Shown piece by piece: positions 45,480-57,015 of a stretch of DNA of 64,000 bases. Each line of letters starts with the position of its first letter. Position 1 is the first letter of the stretch. A model generated the notes under the pieces. The model had not been told where the DNA came from. It was given only the letters and a program-made list of their open reading frames with translations, and made no database searches. The position numbers and the translations under genes are program-made. Source of the stretch: Budorcas taxicolor (Eukaryota > Chordata > Mammalia > Artiodactyla > Bovidae); NCBI RefSeq assembly GCF_023091745.1, contig NC_068933.1:19720001-19784000 (forward strand), read 5' to 3'.

Positions 45480-46270
45480 GAGAATTTGAGTTCATCGGGT
45501 GACGTAGGTTGATGAAAATGTAAGTGGCTGTTCCTACCAGTGTGAGGGTTCCTTCCAATTTCCTCAAATCCTTACCAACACCCAGCACTGTCTGACTTTT
45601 GTCATTGGCATCCTAGCTGATGTAAAGTGAGATTTCATTGTGGTTTTAATCTCCATTTCCCTAGTGACAAATGATGTTGGATATCTTTTCACATGTGTAT
45701 TAGCCATTCCTATATTTTCTTTGGTAAAATATCTATTTAATTGTTTTGACCACTTTTTGTTGGGTTGCTTACCTTTTAAATTATTGAGCAGCATGAATTC
45801 TTTATTCTAGATACATGTCCTTTATTGGATATATGATTTCTTTTTTTTTTTTTTCTATTCTGTGGCTTGTCTTTTTACTTTCTTGATGGCCTATTTTGAA
45901 GTGCAAAGGTGTTGAGTTTTGATGAAGTCCAATTGATTAATGTTTGCTTTTCTTTATGTGTTTGATGTATTAAAAATTATTATCAAATAATAATTTGGTA
46001 ATGATAACCAAAAATAATTACCAAATACCATAATCTAATATAACCAAAATTTACACTTATGCTTTCTTCTAAGAGTTTTATAGTTTATATTTAGATCTAT
46101 GATACATTTCAAGTTACTTCTTGTATATGGTGTGAGATGAGGGTTCATATTCATCCATCTTCATGAAAATGTCTGACTGTCCAAGCATAATTTTTGGAAA
46201 AGGCTATTCTTCCCCTATTGAAATATCTTGGGACCTTTATCCACAAAGAGTTTCTTATTGGATATAATTC
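45480..46270 (-). mobile_element. L1 LINE 3' part, antisense
   Basis: In complement it follows old L1 sequence: cagtgtgagggttccttcca, gttttaatctccatttccct, 'attctgtggcttgtcttttt', 'tctaagagttttatagttta' and tgtgtgagatga-type text at 46129. A T run at 45841-45855 and an AT-rich insertion near 45970-46040 lie inside. Confidence 0.85.
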
Positions 46271-46532
46271 TCATTGCAAATTAATGTGCATATATCTGGT
46301 GGCTACATACTATAGTCAGTATCTTTATTATGCCCATAAAGCAACCTAGAGGTAAATGCTAAACAAGGCATTATACTATTTTGCTAAGTCTTTGTTGTGT
46401 GTAGGGCACATTTAAAATGCAGGAGAGTGGCTACAGAGAGACACCAATCACATAGTTATATAATGCACGTACAGTTATGGGCTGTGATAAGTCCAAAAAT
46501 GATTTTTATTACTAAAAGCAGTAGTTCAGTAA

Positions 46533-46730
46533 GGCTTCCCTGGTGGCAGTGGTAAATCATCCACATGTCAGTGCAGGAGACTTGGGTTTCATCCTTGGGT
46601 TGGGAATATTTTCTGGAGAAGGAAATGGCAACCTACTCCAGTATTCTTACCTGGGAAATCCCATGGACAGTAGAGCCTGGCAGGCTACAGTCCATGGGGT
46701 CACAAAAGAGTCAGGCATGATTAAGCAACT
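46533..46730 (+). mobile_element. Bov-tA SINE
   Basis: Head ggcttccctggtggcagtgg (a few bases shorter than usual), box-B-like gggtttcatccttgggttgg, A body and an A-rich tail. Confidence 0.93.
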
Positions 46731-46841
46731 AAAATAAAATTTTTTACACTGATTTTATAATTTTTAAACCTGTAAAATACTATAATGGTCATATTAACAA
46801 CTTGTGTTGATTGTAAAAAGAAACTGCATAACAAAAGTCTT

Positions 46842-49800
46842 ATCAGACAGTCAGTCAGTTCAGTCGCCCAGTCGTGTCTGATTCTTTGAGACCATGGCCT
46901 GCAGCATCGCAGGTCACCCTGTCCGTCAGCAACTCCCGGAGTTTACTCAAACTCGTGTCCATTGAGTCGGTGATGCCATCCAGCCATCTCATCCTCTGTT
47001 AGTCCCTTCTCCTCCTGCCCTCAATCTTTCCCAGCATCAGTGTCTTTTCAAGTGAGTCAGCTCTTCGCATCAGGTGGCCAAAGTATTGGAGTTTCAGCTT
47101 CAACATGAATCCTTCCAATGAATATTCAGGACCAATTTCCTTTAGGATTGATGGTTGGATCTTCTTATAGTCCAAGAGACTCTCTACAGTCTTCTCCAAC
47201 ACCACAGTTCAAAAGCATCAATTCTTTGGTGCTCAGCTTTCTTTATAGTTCAGTTTTCACATCCATACATGACTACTGGAAAAACCGTAACCTTGACTAG
47301 ACAGACCTTTGTTGGCAAAGTAATATCTCGCTTTTTAATATGCTAAGTTGGTCATAACTTTTCTTCCAAGGAGTAAGCGTCTTTTAATTTCATGGCTGCA
47401 GTCACCATCTGCAGGGATTCTGAGCCCTAAAAAATAAAGTCTCTCACTGTTTCCACTGTTTCCCCATCTATTTGCCATGAAGTGATGGGACTGGATGACA
47501 TGATCTTAGTTTTCTGAATGTTGTGCTTTAAGCCAACTTTTTCACTCTTCTCTTTCACTTTCATCAAGAGGCTCTTTAGTTCTTCTCTGCTTTCTGCCAT
47601 AAGGGTGGTGTCATCTTCATATCTGAGCTTATTGATATTTCTCCTGGCAATCTTGATTGCCTGTGCCACATGCAGCCCCATGTTTCTCATGATGTACTCT
47701 GCATAGAAGTTAAATAAGCAGGGTGACAATAGACAGCCTTGATATACTCCTTTCCTTATTTGGAACCAGTCTGTTGTTCCATGTCCAGTTCTAACTGTAG
47801 CTCCCTGACCTGCATACAGATTTCTCAGGAACAGGTCAAGTGGTCTGGTATTCCCATCTCTTTAAGAATTTTGCAGAGTTTGTGGTGATCCACACAGTCA
47901 AAGGCTTTGGCATAGTCAATAAAGCAGAAATAGATGTTTTTCTGGAACTCTCTTGCTTTTTCGATAATCCAACGGATGCTGGCAATTTGATCTCTGGTTT
48001 CTCTGCCTTTTCTAAAACCAGCTTGAACATGTGGAAGTTCATGGTTCATGGACTGTTGAAACCTGGCTTGGAGAATTTTGAGCATTCTAGCATGTGAGAT
48101 GAGTGCAGTTGTGTGGTAGTCTGAGCATTCTTTGGCATTGCCTTTCTTTGGGATTAGAATGAAAACTGACCTTTTCCAGTCCTGTGGCCACTGCTGAGTT
48201 TTCCAAATTTGCTGGCATATTGAGTGGAGCACTTTCACAGCATCATCTTTTAGGATTTAAAAGAGCTCAACTGGGATTCCGTCACCTCCGCTAGCTTTGT
48301 TCATAGTGATGCTTCCTAAGGCCCACTTGACTTCACATTCCAGGATGTCTGACTTTAGCTGAGTGATCATACCGTCATGATTATCTGGGTTGTGAAGATC
48401 TTTTTTGCATAGTTCTTTTGTGTATTCTTGCCCCCTCTTCTTATATCTTCTGCTTCTGTTAGGTCCATACCATTTCTGTCCTTTATTGTGCGCATCTTTG
48501 CATGAAATGTTCGCTTACCTCCCTAAGAAGGTATTTCTAACTTTCTTGAAGTGATCTCTAGTCTTTCCCATTCTATTGTTTTCTTCTATTTCTTCATACT
48601 GATCACTGAGAAAGGCTTTCTTATCTCTCTTTGCTATTCTTTGGAGCTCTGCATTCAAATGGATATATCTTTCCTTTTCTGGTTTGCTTTTCACTTCTTT
48701 GCACAGCTATTTGTAAGGCCTCCTCAGAAAGCCATTTGCTTTTTTGCATTTCTTTTTCTTGGGGATGGTCTTGATCCTTGTCTCTTGTACAATGTTACGA
48801 ACCTCCGTCCATAGTTCTTCAGGCACTCTATCAAATCGAATCCCTTGAATCTATTTGTCACTTCCACTGTATAATTGTAAGGGATTTGATTTAGGTCATA
48901 CCTGAATGGTCTAGTGTTTTGCCCTACTTTCTTCAGTTTAAGTCTGAATTTGGCAATAAGAAGTTCATGAGCTGAGCCACAGTCCACTCCTGGTCTTGTT
49001 TTTGCTTACTGTATAGAGCTTCTCCATCTTTGGCTGCAAAGAATATAATCAGTCTATGTTGGTGTTGGCCATCTCGTGATGTCCATGTGTAGAGTCTTCT
49101 CTTGTGTTGTTAGAAGAGGATGTTTGCTATGACCAGTGCATTCTCTTGGCAAAACTCTGTTAACATTTGCCCTGCTTCATTCTGTACTCCAACGACAAAT
49201 TTGCCTGTTACTCCAGGTATTTTTTGACTTCCTACTGTTGCATTCCAGTCCTCTATAATGAAAAGGACATCTTTTTTGGGTGTTAGTTCTAGAAGGTCTT
49301 GTTGGTCTTCATAGAACCATTCAACTTCAGCTTCTTCCGCATTACTGGTCAGGGCATAGACTTGGATTACCGTGATATTGAATGGTTTGCCTTGGAAACA
49401 AACAGAGATTATTCTGTTGTTTTTGAGATTGCATCCAAGTACTGCATCTCAGACTCTTTTGTGGACTAATAGGGCTACTCCATTTCTTCTTCTTCTTTTT
49501 TTTTTTTTATTCCATTTCTTCTAAGGGATTCTTACCCATAGTAGTAGATATAATGGTCATCTGAGTTAAATTTGCCCATTCCAGTCCATCTTAGTTCATT
49601 GATTCCTAACATGTCAATATTCACTCTTGCCATCTCCTGTTTGACCACTTCCAATTTGCCTTGATTCATGGACCTAACGTTCTAGGTTCCTATGCAATAT
49701 TGCTCTTTCCAGCATTGGACTTTGCTTCTATCACCAATCACACCCACAACTGGGTGTTATTTTTGCTTTGGCTCCGTCTCTTCATTCTTTCTAGAGTTAT

Positions 49801-50317
49801 TTCTCCACTGATCTCCAGTAGCATATAGGGCACCTACCGACCTGGGGAGTTCATCTTTCAGTTTCATATCTTTTTGCCTTTTTATACTGCTCATGGGGTT
49901 CTCAAAGCAAGAATACTGAAGTGGTTTGCCATTCCTTCTCCAGGTGACCACATTTTGCCATAACTCTCCACCGTTTCCTGTCCATCTTGGGTGGCCCTAC
50001 ATGGTGTGGCTCATAGTTTCATTGAGTTAGACAAGGCTATGGTCCATGTAATCAGATTGGTTAGTTTTCTGTGATTGTGGTTTTCAGTCTGTGTGCCCTC
50101 TGATGGAGAAGGATAAGAGGCATAGGGAAGCTTCCTGATGGGAGAGACTGAGAGGGAAACTGGGTCTTGTTCTGATGGGTAGGGCCATGCTCAGTAAATC
50201 TTCAATCCAATTTTCTGTTGATGGGTGGAGCTGTGCTCTCTCCCTGCTATTTACCTGAGGACAAAATATGGTGAAGGTAATGATGATAATGGGGACCTCC
50301 TTCAAAAGATCTCATGC
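46842..50317 (-). mobile_element. BovB LINE, nearly full length, 3.5 kb
   Basis: The only copy here with the endonuclease. Minus-strand order: 5' UTR (50317 to about 49950), a short upstream frame, the endonuclease start MNQGKLEVVKQEMARV at 49669 with LGINELRW, the linker (VTNRFKGFDL near 48850), the reverse transcriptase (QAGFRKGRETRDQ, CFIDYAKAFDCVDH), motif C changed to YEDD near 47620, and a tail at 46842. Many frameshifts; a poly(T) insertion at 49491-49510 breaks the endonuclease. TSD aaagtctt at 46834-46841 and 50318-50325. Confidence 0.96.
49479..49522 (-). mobile_element. Poly(T)-only insertion with 12-bp TSD
   Basis: tccatttcttct at 49479-49490 is repeated at 49511-49522, with 20 bases (tcttc, a T run, at) between. 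Other BovB copies I remember have only one copy of this word here. On the minus strand the insert is a poly(A) tail, as left by L1-type retrotransposition that captured only the tail. Net gain is 32 bp, a frameshift in the BovB endonuclease. Confidence 0.7.
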
Positions 50318-50350
50318 AAAGTCTTTTGCTGTGGTCTAAATGTGTCTTCC

Positions 50351-52343
50351 TAAGAGACTAGATCTGATAGACAGCGTGCCTGATGAACTATGGACGGAGG
50401 TTCATGACATTGTATAGGAGACAGGGATCAAGACCATCCCCATGGAAAAGAAATGCAAAAAAGCAAAATGGCTGTCTGAGGAGGCCTTACAAATAGCTGT
50501 GAAAAGAAGAGAATCAAAAAGCAAAGGAGGAAAGAAAAGATATAAGCATCTAAATGCAGAGTTTCAAAGAATAGCAAGAAGAGATAAGAAAGCCTTCCTC
50601 AGCAATCAATGCAAAGAAATAGAGGAAAAGAGCAGAATGGGAAAGACTAGAGATCTCTTCAAGAAAATTAGAGATACCAAGGGAATATTTCATGCAAAGA
50701 TGGGCTTGATAAAGGACAGAAATGGTATGGACCTAACAGAAGCAGAAGATATTAAGAAGAGGTGGCAAGAATACACAGAAGAACTGTACAAAAAAGATCT
50801 TCACAACCCAGATAATCATGATGGTGTGATCACTCACCTAGAGCCAGATATCCTGGAATGTGAGGTCAAGTGGGCCTTAGAAAGCATCACTACGAACAAA
50901 GGTAGTGGAGGTGTGGCATTCCAGTTGAGCTATTTCAAATCCTGAAAGATGATGCTATGAAGTGCTACACTCAATATGCCAGCAAATTTGGAAAACTCAG
51001 TAGTGGCCACAGGACTGGAAAAGGTCAGTTTTCTTTCCAATCCCAAAGAAAGGCAATGCCAAAGAATGCTCAAACTACTGCACGATTGCACTCATCTCAC
51101 ATGCTAGTAAAGTAATGCTCAAAATTCTCCAAGCCAGGCTTCAACAATATGTGAACCGTGAACTTCCAGATGTTCAAGCTGGTTTTAGAAAAGGCAGAGG
51201 AACCAGAGATCAAATTGCCAACATCTGCTGGATCATGGAAAAAGCAAGAGAGTTCCAGAAAAACGTCTATTTCTGCTTTATTGACTATGCCAAAGCCTTT
51301 GACTTCATGGATCACAATACACTGTGAAAAATTCTGAAAGAGATGGGAATACCAGACTACCTGATGTGCCTCTTGAGAAACCTATCTGCAGGTCAGGAAG
51401 CAACAGTTAGAACTGGACATGGAACAACAGACTGGTTCCAAATAGGAAAAGGAGTATGTCAAGGCTGTATATTGCCACCCTGCTTATTTAACTTCTATGC
51501 AGAGTACATATGAGAAATGCTGCTGGAAAAAGCACAAGCTGGAATCAAGATTGCTAGGAGAAATGTCAATAACCTCAGATATGCAGATGACACCACCCTT
51601 ATGGCAGAAAGTGAAGAGGAACTAAAGAGCTTCTTGATGAAAGTGAAAGAGGAGAGTGAAAAAGTTGGCTTAAGGCTCAACATTCAGAAAACGAAGATCA
51701 TGGCATCTGATCCCATCACTTCCTGGGAAATAGATGGGGAAACAATGTCAGAGTTTATTTTTAGGAGCTCCAACATCACTGCAGATGGTGATTGCAACCA
51801 TGAAAGTAAAAGACGCTTACTCCTTGGAAGGAAAGTTATGACCAACCTAGACAGCATATTAAAAAGCAGACACATTACTTTGCCAACAAAGGTCCGTCTA
51901 GTCAAGGCTATGGTTTTTCCAGTGGTCATGTATGGATATGAGAGTTGTACTGTGAAGAAAGCTGAGCGCTGAAGAATTGATGTGGTGTTGGAGAAGACTC
52001 TTGAGAGTCCTTTGGACTGCAAGGAGATCCAACCAGTCCATTCTGACGGAGATCAGCCCTGGGTGTTCATTGGAAGGACTGATGCTGAAGCTGAAACTCC
52101 AATACTTTGGCCACCTCATGTGAAGAGTTGACTGATTGGAAAAGACACTGATCCTGGGAGGGATTGGGGGCAGGAGGAGAAGGGGACAACAGAGTATGAG
52201 ATGGCTGGATGGCATCACTGACTCGATGTACATGAATTTGAGTGAACTCCGGAAACTGGTGATGGACAGGGAGGCCTGGCATGCTGTGATTCATGAGATC
52301 GCAGAGTTGGACACGACCAAGCAACTGAACTGAACTGAACTGA
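50351..52343 (+). mobile_element. BovB LINE, 5'-truncated, 2.0 kb
   Basis: It starts gagactagatctgatagaca (just after the endonuclease) and ends at ctgaactgaactgaa. A 167-codon frame (50442-50945) covers the linker to the reverse-transcriptase start and then shifts at GGVAFQLSYFKS. Later landmarks: FRKGRGTRDQ, CFIDYAKAFDFMDH (diverged), QGCILPPCLFNFY, RYADDTTLM. It shares two one-base losses with the copy at 18514-20539. It lies in an MST LTR and points away from the antisense BovB to its left. Confidence 0.96.
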
Positions 52344-52444
52344 AAAGTCATATGTTGGAACCTAAAGCCTCAGGTGATTGTGTTAGGAAATGGAGCCTAT
52401 GGAAGGTAATTAGTTCATGAGGGTGAAGCCTCACAAATGGAATT

Positions 52445-52664
52445 GCATGTGTATGTGCTTAGTTGCTCAGTCATGTCTGACTTTTTGCAACCCTGTGGAC
52501 TGTAGGCTGACAGCCACCTCTGTCCGAGGGGATTTTCCAGGCAAGAATACTGGAGTGTGTTGCCATGTCCTCTTCCAGGGGATCTTCCCAACCCAGGGAT
52601 AGAACCCAGCTCTCCCGCATTGTGGGTAGATTCTTTACTCTCTGAGTCATGAAGGAAGCCCCAG
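52445..52664 (-). mobile_element. Bov-tA SINE
   Basis: In complement: A body from tagttgctcagtcatgtctg to ttgccatgtcctcttccagg, then the head ending atgaaggaagcccc. TSD of 10 bp with one mismatch: aaatggaatt at 52435-52444, aaatagaatt at 52665-52674. It interrupts the MST LTR. Confidence 0.95.
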
Positions 52665-53039
52665 AAATAGAATTAGTGGACTTATCAAATTGTGCTCCCT
52701 TGCCCTGTAGGCCTTATGAGAATACAGTGAGCAATCTGCAACTCAGGATAGGGCCTTCACCACACCATGCTGGCACCAGATCTCAAATTTGTAGCCTCCA
52801 GTACTGTGAGAAATAGTACAGTATATTTCTGTTGTTTATTAGTTACCCTGTCTGTGATATTTTTTTACAGCCACCCAAATGGTCTAACATATCCCTTAAT
52901 AGTTTAGTGAAAATGAGTTTATGCATATTTTTTTAAGTGCTGAGCTAAGCATTGAGAATCTCACCTAGTCTTCTGTAAATGTTTGCATTTCCTTTGAAGG
53001 TTAAAGCTAAGACGTACTTCATTCTTATGATTCTAGGCA

Positions 53040-53380
53040 AGAGATTTATCTCTTTTTGCTCTAGTTTTCTTTTCTGTTAAATAGGAACACTAATCAAATC
53101 AATCTCAAAAGGTTGTGAGGACTGAATTAGTTCATTTACCTGTGTGTGTTTGTTCTCAGTCGTGTCCAATTCTTTGCAACCCCAGGGACTGTAGCCCACC
53201 AGGCTCCTCTGTCCATGGGATTTCCTAGGCAAGATACTGGAGTGAGTTGCCATTTCCTTCTCCAGGGTAACTTTGTAGCCTAGGGATTGAACCCGCATCT
53301 CCTGCATTGACAGATGGATTCTTTACCACTGTGCCACCTGGGAAGCCCTGTTAAATACTAAAAACAGTACTTGGAGTTAA
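53040..53380 (+). mobile_element. MIR SINE, split by a Bov-tA
   Basis: The left piece has ctagttttcttttctgttaa, 'ggttgtgaggactgaattag' and ttcatttacc. The right piece (53349-53380) has 'tactaaaaacagtacttgga'. Together they follow the MIR consensus. Confidence 0.75.
53141..53348 (-). mobile_element. Bov-tA SINE
   Basis: In complement: A body (ctcagtcgtgtccaattctt to gttgccatttccttctccag), then the head with 'gggattgaacccgcatctcc' and end gccacctgggaagccc. It lies inside the MIR. Confidence 0.95.
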
Positions 53381-53404
53381 CTGCTTTTGCTTGCTTGAGT
53401 TTAC

Positions 53405-53510
53405 GTAAGCTCTTTGAGGGCAATGATTTTTGTTACTTTAATTCATGGGTATATTCTAATTTCCTAGAAACAGTCCTGACACAATATTTGGCACTTAAAA
53501 ATTTGTAGAT
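53405..53510 (+). mobile_element. L2 LINE 3' end fragment
   Basis: The order taagctctttgagggcaatg, 'tttgttactttaattcatgg' and 'gacacaatatttggcactta' is the L2 3'-end pattern. It is cut by the CHR SINE. Confidence 0.6.
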
Positions 53511-53511
53511 G

Positions 53512-53703
53512 GGACTTCCCTGGTGGTCCAGTGGTTGGGGCTTCACCTTCCAGTGCAGGGAGTGCAGGTTTGATCCCTGCTTGGGGGCTAAGATCCCACA
53601 TGCCTCACAGCCAGAAAACGAAAACGTGAAACAGAAGCAACATTCTACCAAATTTTATAAAGACTTTAAAAATGGTCCACATCAAAAAAATCTTGAAAAA
53701 TTT
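53512..53703 (+). mobile_element. CHR-1-type tRNA-Glu SINE
   Basis: Head ggacttccctggtggtccag, box-B-like caggtttgatccctgcttgg, then the CHR-specific body gctaagatcccacatgcctc and 'cagaagcaacattctaccaa' to 'ctttaaaaatggtccacatc' and an A-rich tail. Flanks match with small indels (aaatttgtagatg left, aaattttgtaggatg right). Confidence 0.88.
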
Positions 53704-53711
53704 TGTAGGAT

Positions 53712-54815
53712 GGATAGTATGAGACATAAAAATGCTGGTCTTCAATAGGGCAAATTGTGGATATTTGATTAATGGCTCATGCTGGTGAAGGTCTTTCCCA
53801 CATCATTCACCTGTTATGGTCTGCAGGGACATCAGTAGGGTGCACAGTCATCATCACTACCTGGACAAGTCATAGATTCGGAAAAATCTTACAGAGGTGA
53901 ATGTGGGAGATTTTCAGAAACGTGGATTTAATTGAGATAAGTGTAGAGCGAACCACAAAGAAAGTTTGAAAAAGAGAAAAAGCCTAAATCTTGTCAGAAT
54001 TTCCAGATGGTGGTGGGGATTGTGAAGAGAGAGTTTGGTAGAAAAAAGAAGTGTTGGAATGGAAGTCCTCATTGGTTTTAGCCAAGTTCCCTACAGATAT
54101 ACTGAATTTCCAATAACAGTTAGGATGATTTGAGAGAGGAAGAATTAGCTTCTAGAAATAAATTTAAATGTGAATGCCACAAAACCCCCTTGAAAACTCT
54201 CACTGCTTGCCACTCTGAGCTAACTATCCAGTCAAGTCTAGATTCTATCAAATGAAGATTCTTACTTTAAAAGAAAGGGGAAATTTGATCACTGCTAGGA
54301 GTAGGCAAGTCAATAGCTGAAATGAATAAGAAAAGGACACAGTTTCAAAAAGAAAGTGAGAGTATTCATCCACACTGGCTCCTTCAATATGTTTCTTGAC
54401 AGATGTGCCATCTCTGAGCTTATTTTCTTGAGGAAGGAAGTTAAAGAAGTGAGTCTCTAACAAAGGATGGCTCTCAGGTACCTCCTCCTGTGGAAGGTTG
54501 CATCTCTAGTTGCATTTGGTGAGTTTTAAAAGCCAGAGTTCTTGTGGTTTGAGCTTTTGCGGGTTTTGGGAAAAAGTTTGAGTAAAGCTAATATATTTAT
54601 TTTTAGAGCCCCAAAAGGCAGATTTTATTACAATGTGTCCAGTACATATTTTATTAAAACTGAAATAGAATGCTAAATACCTCTGGAGAGAGAGTCATTT
54701 AATGACTTGAAGCATTTCATTACAGTCTAGATTAATATTAGTTTATCAGAATCTTTTCCCCTTTATCTCAATGGATTTGTTTTAAGCATCATTAATTATA
54801 TAATCAGTTATTATA
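53712..54815. other. Unassigned sequence
   Basis: No gene or repeat family recognised. The minus-strand frame 54248-54463 has no known motif. Confidence 0.5.
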
Positions 54816-55004
54816 TTGCTGTTGTTCAATCGTTCAGTTGTGTCTAACTCTTTGTGACCCCATGGACTGTAGCACATCAGGCTTCCCTGTCCTTCACCAT
54901 CTCCTGGAGTTTGCTCAAACTAGTCCATTGAGTCGGTGATGCCATCCAACCACCTCATCCTCTGTCACCTGCTTCTCCTCCTGCCCTCAATCTTTCCCAG
55001 CATC
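54816..55004 (-). mobile_element. BovB LINE 3' end, very short
   Basis: In complement from the tail (attgctgttgttcaatcgtt) to the LGKIEGRRRR-type region (tgccctcaatctttcccagc). An older subfamily. About 190 bp. Confidence 0.93.
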
Positions 55005-55051
55005 ATATAATAATATATAATTAGTATATAATTAATATTATATGTGTTATA

Positions 55052-55089
<38 letters not shown>

Positions 55090-55090
55090 G
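55005..55090. repeat. AT-rich tract followed by (CA)n and (TA)n
   Basis: Alternating A/T words at 55005-55050, then about 15 CA units at 55053-55083, then atatata. Likely length-variable. Confidence 0.95.
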
Positions 55091-55754
55091 ATGGTATCTG
55101 CAGGAAGTGAATGACAGATACAGCTGAGATTTTCCTAAGGAGTTCAGTATTTGCCACCCTGGATATTGAATGGGAGCAGATGAGGATAATCCTGGATCCA
55201 GTTCTCATTAAAAAGAAAAAAAAAAGGGAATAAGGTAAAGCAGAAAAGTTGCCAAGCAAACAGAAGTTGGGATCATTGTTTCCACTGGCAACAAGATGTG
55301 GATTCCACATAATATAAAATAATGTTATATCTGCATTAGTACTTTAAATGGCAGAATTATTATTATTACATGTATTATTATATCTGAGCCTCACTGTTCT
55401 GTTATGACAATGCCTCTAAAGTGGAGATTCCACAGATGAAATAGCAAAGATGAATAAGTGAATGTTCAACCAGAGGGTCAAGTGCTCTTACATATGTGAA
55501 ATTCATAGGGTTAAACGAAATAAACTTCTGACTTGCAGGTCTTTCTCTCAAGGTCTTTAATGGCTCATTTTAGTGCATTTAGAGTTTCCAAGGCAGAGGC
55601 AGTGTTTTCCAAGATTATTTGAAGAGGAGAATTCCTTTTTGCTGAACTTCAGGGAATAGTGGGCTTCAGAGCATAGTTTGGGAACCAGTGCCACTCAGCA
55701 GAGAGTGGCTCAATTGCTGTGGATAACCTGGGAGAAGAGTCATAGGAACGGCTA
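55091..55754. other. Unassigned sequence
   Basis: No gene or repeat family recognised. A run at 55212-55226 and ATT-rich words near 55350-55385. Confidence 0.5.
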
Positions 55755-55925
55755 CTTACTATGAGTTAAATACCGTGATAGGTGCGTCAGATGCATTAAC
55801 TCATTTTTACAACACACTCATGAGATAGATTCTATTATAATTGTGCTATAGCTGAGGAAATGGAGGCAAAAAGCAGTCCAGCCATTTGTGCAGATTCACA
55901 CAGCATTAGAGCCTGGTCTCTAATC
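55755..55925 (-). mobile_element. MIR SINE remnant
   Basis: In complement: 'agttaaataccgtgataggt', gcattaactcatttttacaa, 'gctatagctgaggaaatgga' and 'cagattcacacagcattaga'. Confidence 0.8.
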
Positions 55926-56919
55926 AAGCACATCTACCTAATCAAGTTGCTGCCATAATCACTGTATTATTCCAATATTTGAGTATTCTAACACCAACTC
56001 CAGTGCAACCAAATAATGAAACATATGCAAATCAAGTCTCAAGACTCGGGAAGGCAGCACCCTGGGTGACTGTGGCATCAGGGGAGTCTGGCTTGCTGTC
56101 CAGTCTGTCCGTCATCATTTGTCACTCAGGGCTCTGACATGAAACAAAGCTAGTGCTCTTGAAGGAGGCAAAGAGGTACCTCAGGACTTATGTCAAAAAT
56201 GCTTCAGTCCTTGGGTAATTTACTAGGCTTGGTCCTATCCCTGTTTACTTCAAAGTTTCAGTAAAAATGGAAGAGGTGCAAATGGTATTTAGTTTTGCAG
56301 AAACATCTAGATTCTTCTCCTGGATCTGGCCTTGCTGACAGGAAATGTCTACCGTCAATTTCATGGTTGTGCTGAGGTGGAAGATAGGTCTTTGAATCAG
56401 AATTAAAATCCCACGTTTTTCTTGAATATTCCCCATCAGATTGTCTAGGGTGCACTTAAAACTTTCCCCTGCAATTAACATCTACTGCCATTGCTCTGCA
56501 TTTATTTTAGGAATGGAAGCTGAATTATTTAAGAATGAAGAAGGTTATTAGGTAGAACAAGACCACAAGCCTTATTTCGAGGGGTGGCTTCAAGCTCACA
56601 GGATTAAATCAGTAACTGTTTGTCAGATGCTTTGGACAGTGCCTGCTGCATATAAATACTGGGCAGCTAAATACTAATACAACTCTGGGAGAACTTGCCT
56701 TCCATGGAGGTGGTCCTGGGGGCTTCTGGAAGATCCAAAAGGAGTCAGCCATGCAGTAAGAGTGGGTCTTCAGAGGTGAGCTGAGCTCAACATGCAACAG
56801 GTAACAATTTCCAGCTTTTTAAGCATTGGAAATTTGGCACGGTGACAAATGTTCGTGAAAGATTTCTGGCAGAAAAAAGTTCCATGGTATTTCCAAGGAG
56901 CCTCAGGAAATTTAGAGAA
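55926..56919. other. Unassigned sequence
   Basis: No gene or repeat family recognised. Overlapping short minus-strand frames near 56245-56481 have no domain. Confidence 0.5.
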
Positions 56920-57015
56920 AGATTATTACCATCGCTTTTCACACAAGGAAATGGAGTCTTAAGGAGTTGAAGTTTTCTGCCCCAGGTCAGGCAGAGTGAG
57001 GACTCAAACCCATGC
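56920..57015 (-). mobile_element. MIR SINE remnant
   Basis: In complement: 'cacacaaggaaatggagtct', then 'gccccaggtcaggcagagtg' and 'aggactcaaacccatgcctc'. Confidence 0.6.

Larger units (their letters stand above)
50326..52890 (+). mobile_element. MST/THE1-type LTR (ERVL-MaLR), split by BovB and Bov-tA
   Basis: The start piece (about 50326-50350, tgctgtggtctaaatgtgtc) is followed after the BovB by 52344-52444 (cttaacc-like 'catatgttggaacctaaagc', 'gaggtgaagcctcac'-type text) and after a SINE by 52665-52890 (ctccagtactgtgagaaata, tatttctgttgtttattagt, 'cacccaaatggtctaacata'). The three pieces are collinear with MST LTRs. No internal sequence remains. Confidence 0.78.

Noticed and set aside
55053..55083. 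Regular repeats as a CRISPR array
   Set aside because: These are a (CA)n microsatellite and dispersed SINEs in a mammalian genome. There are no spaced direct repeats.
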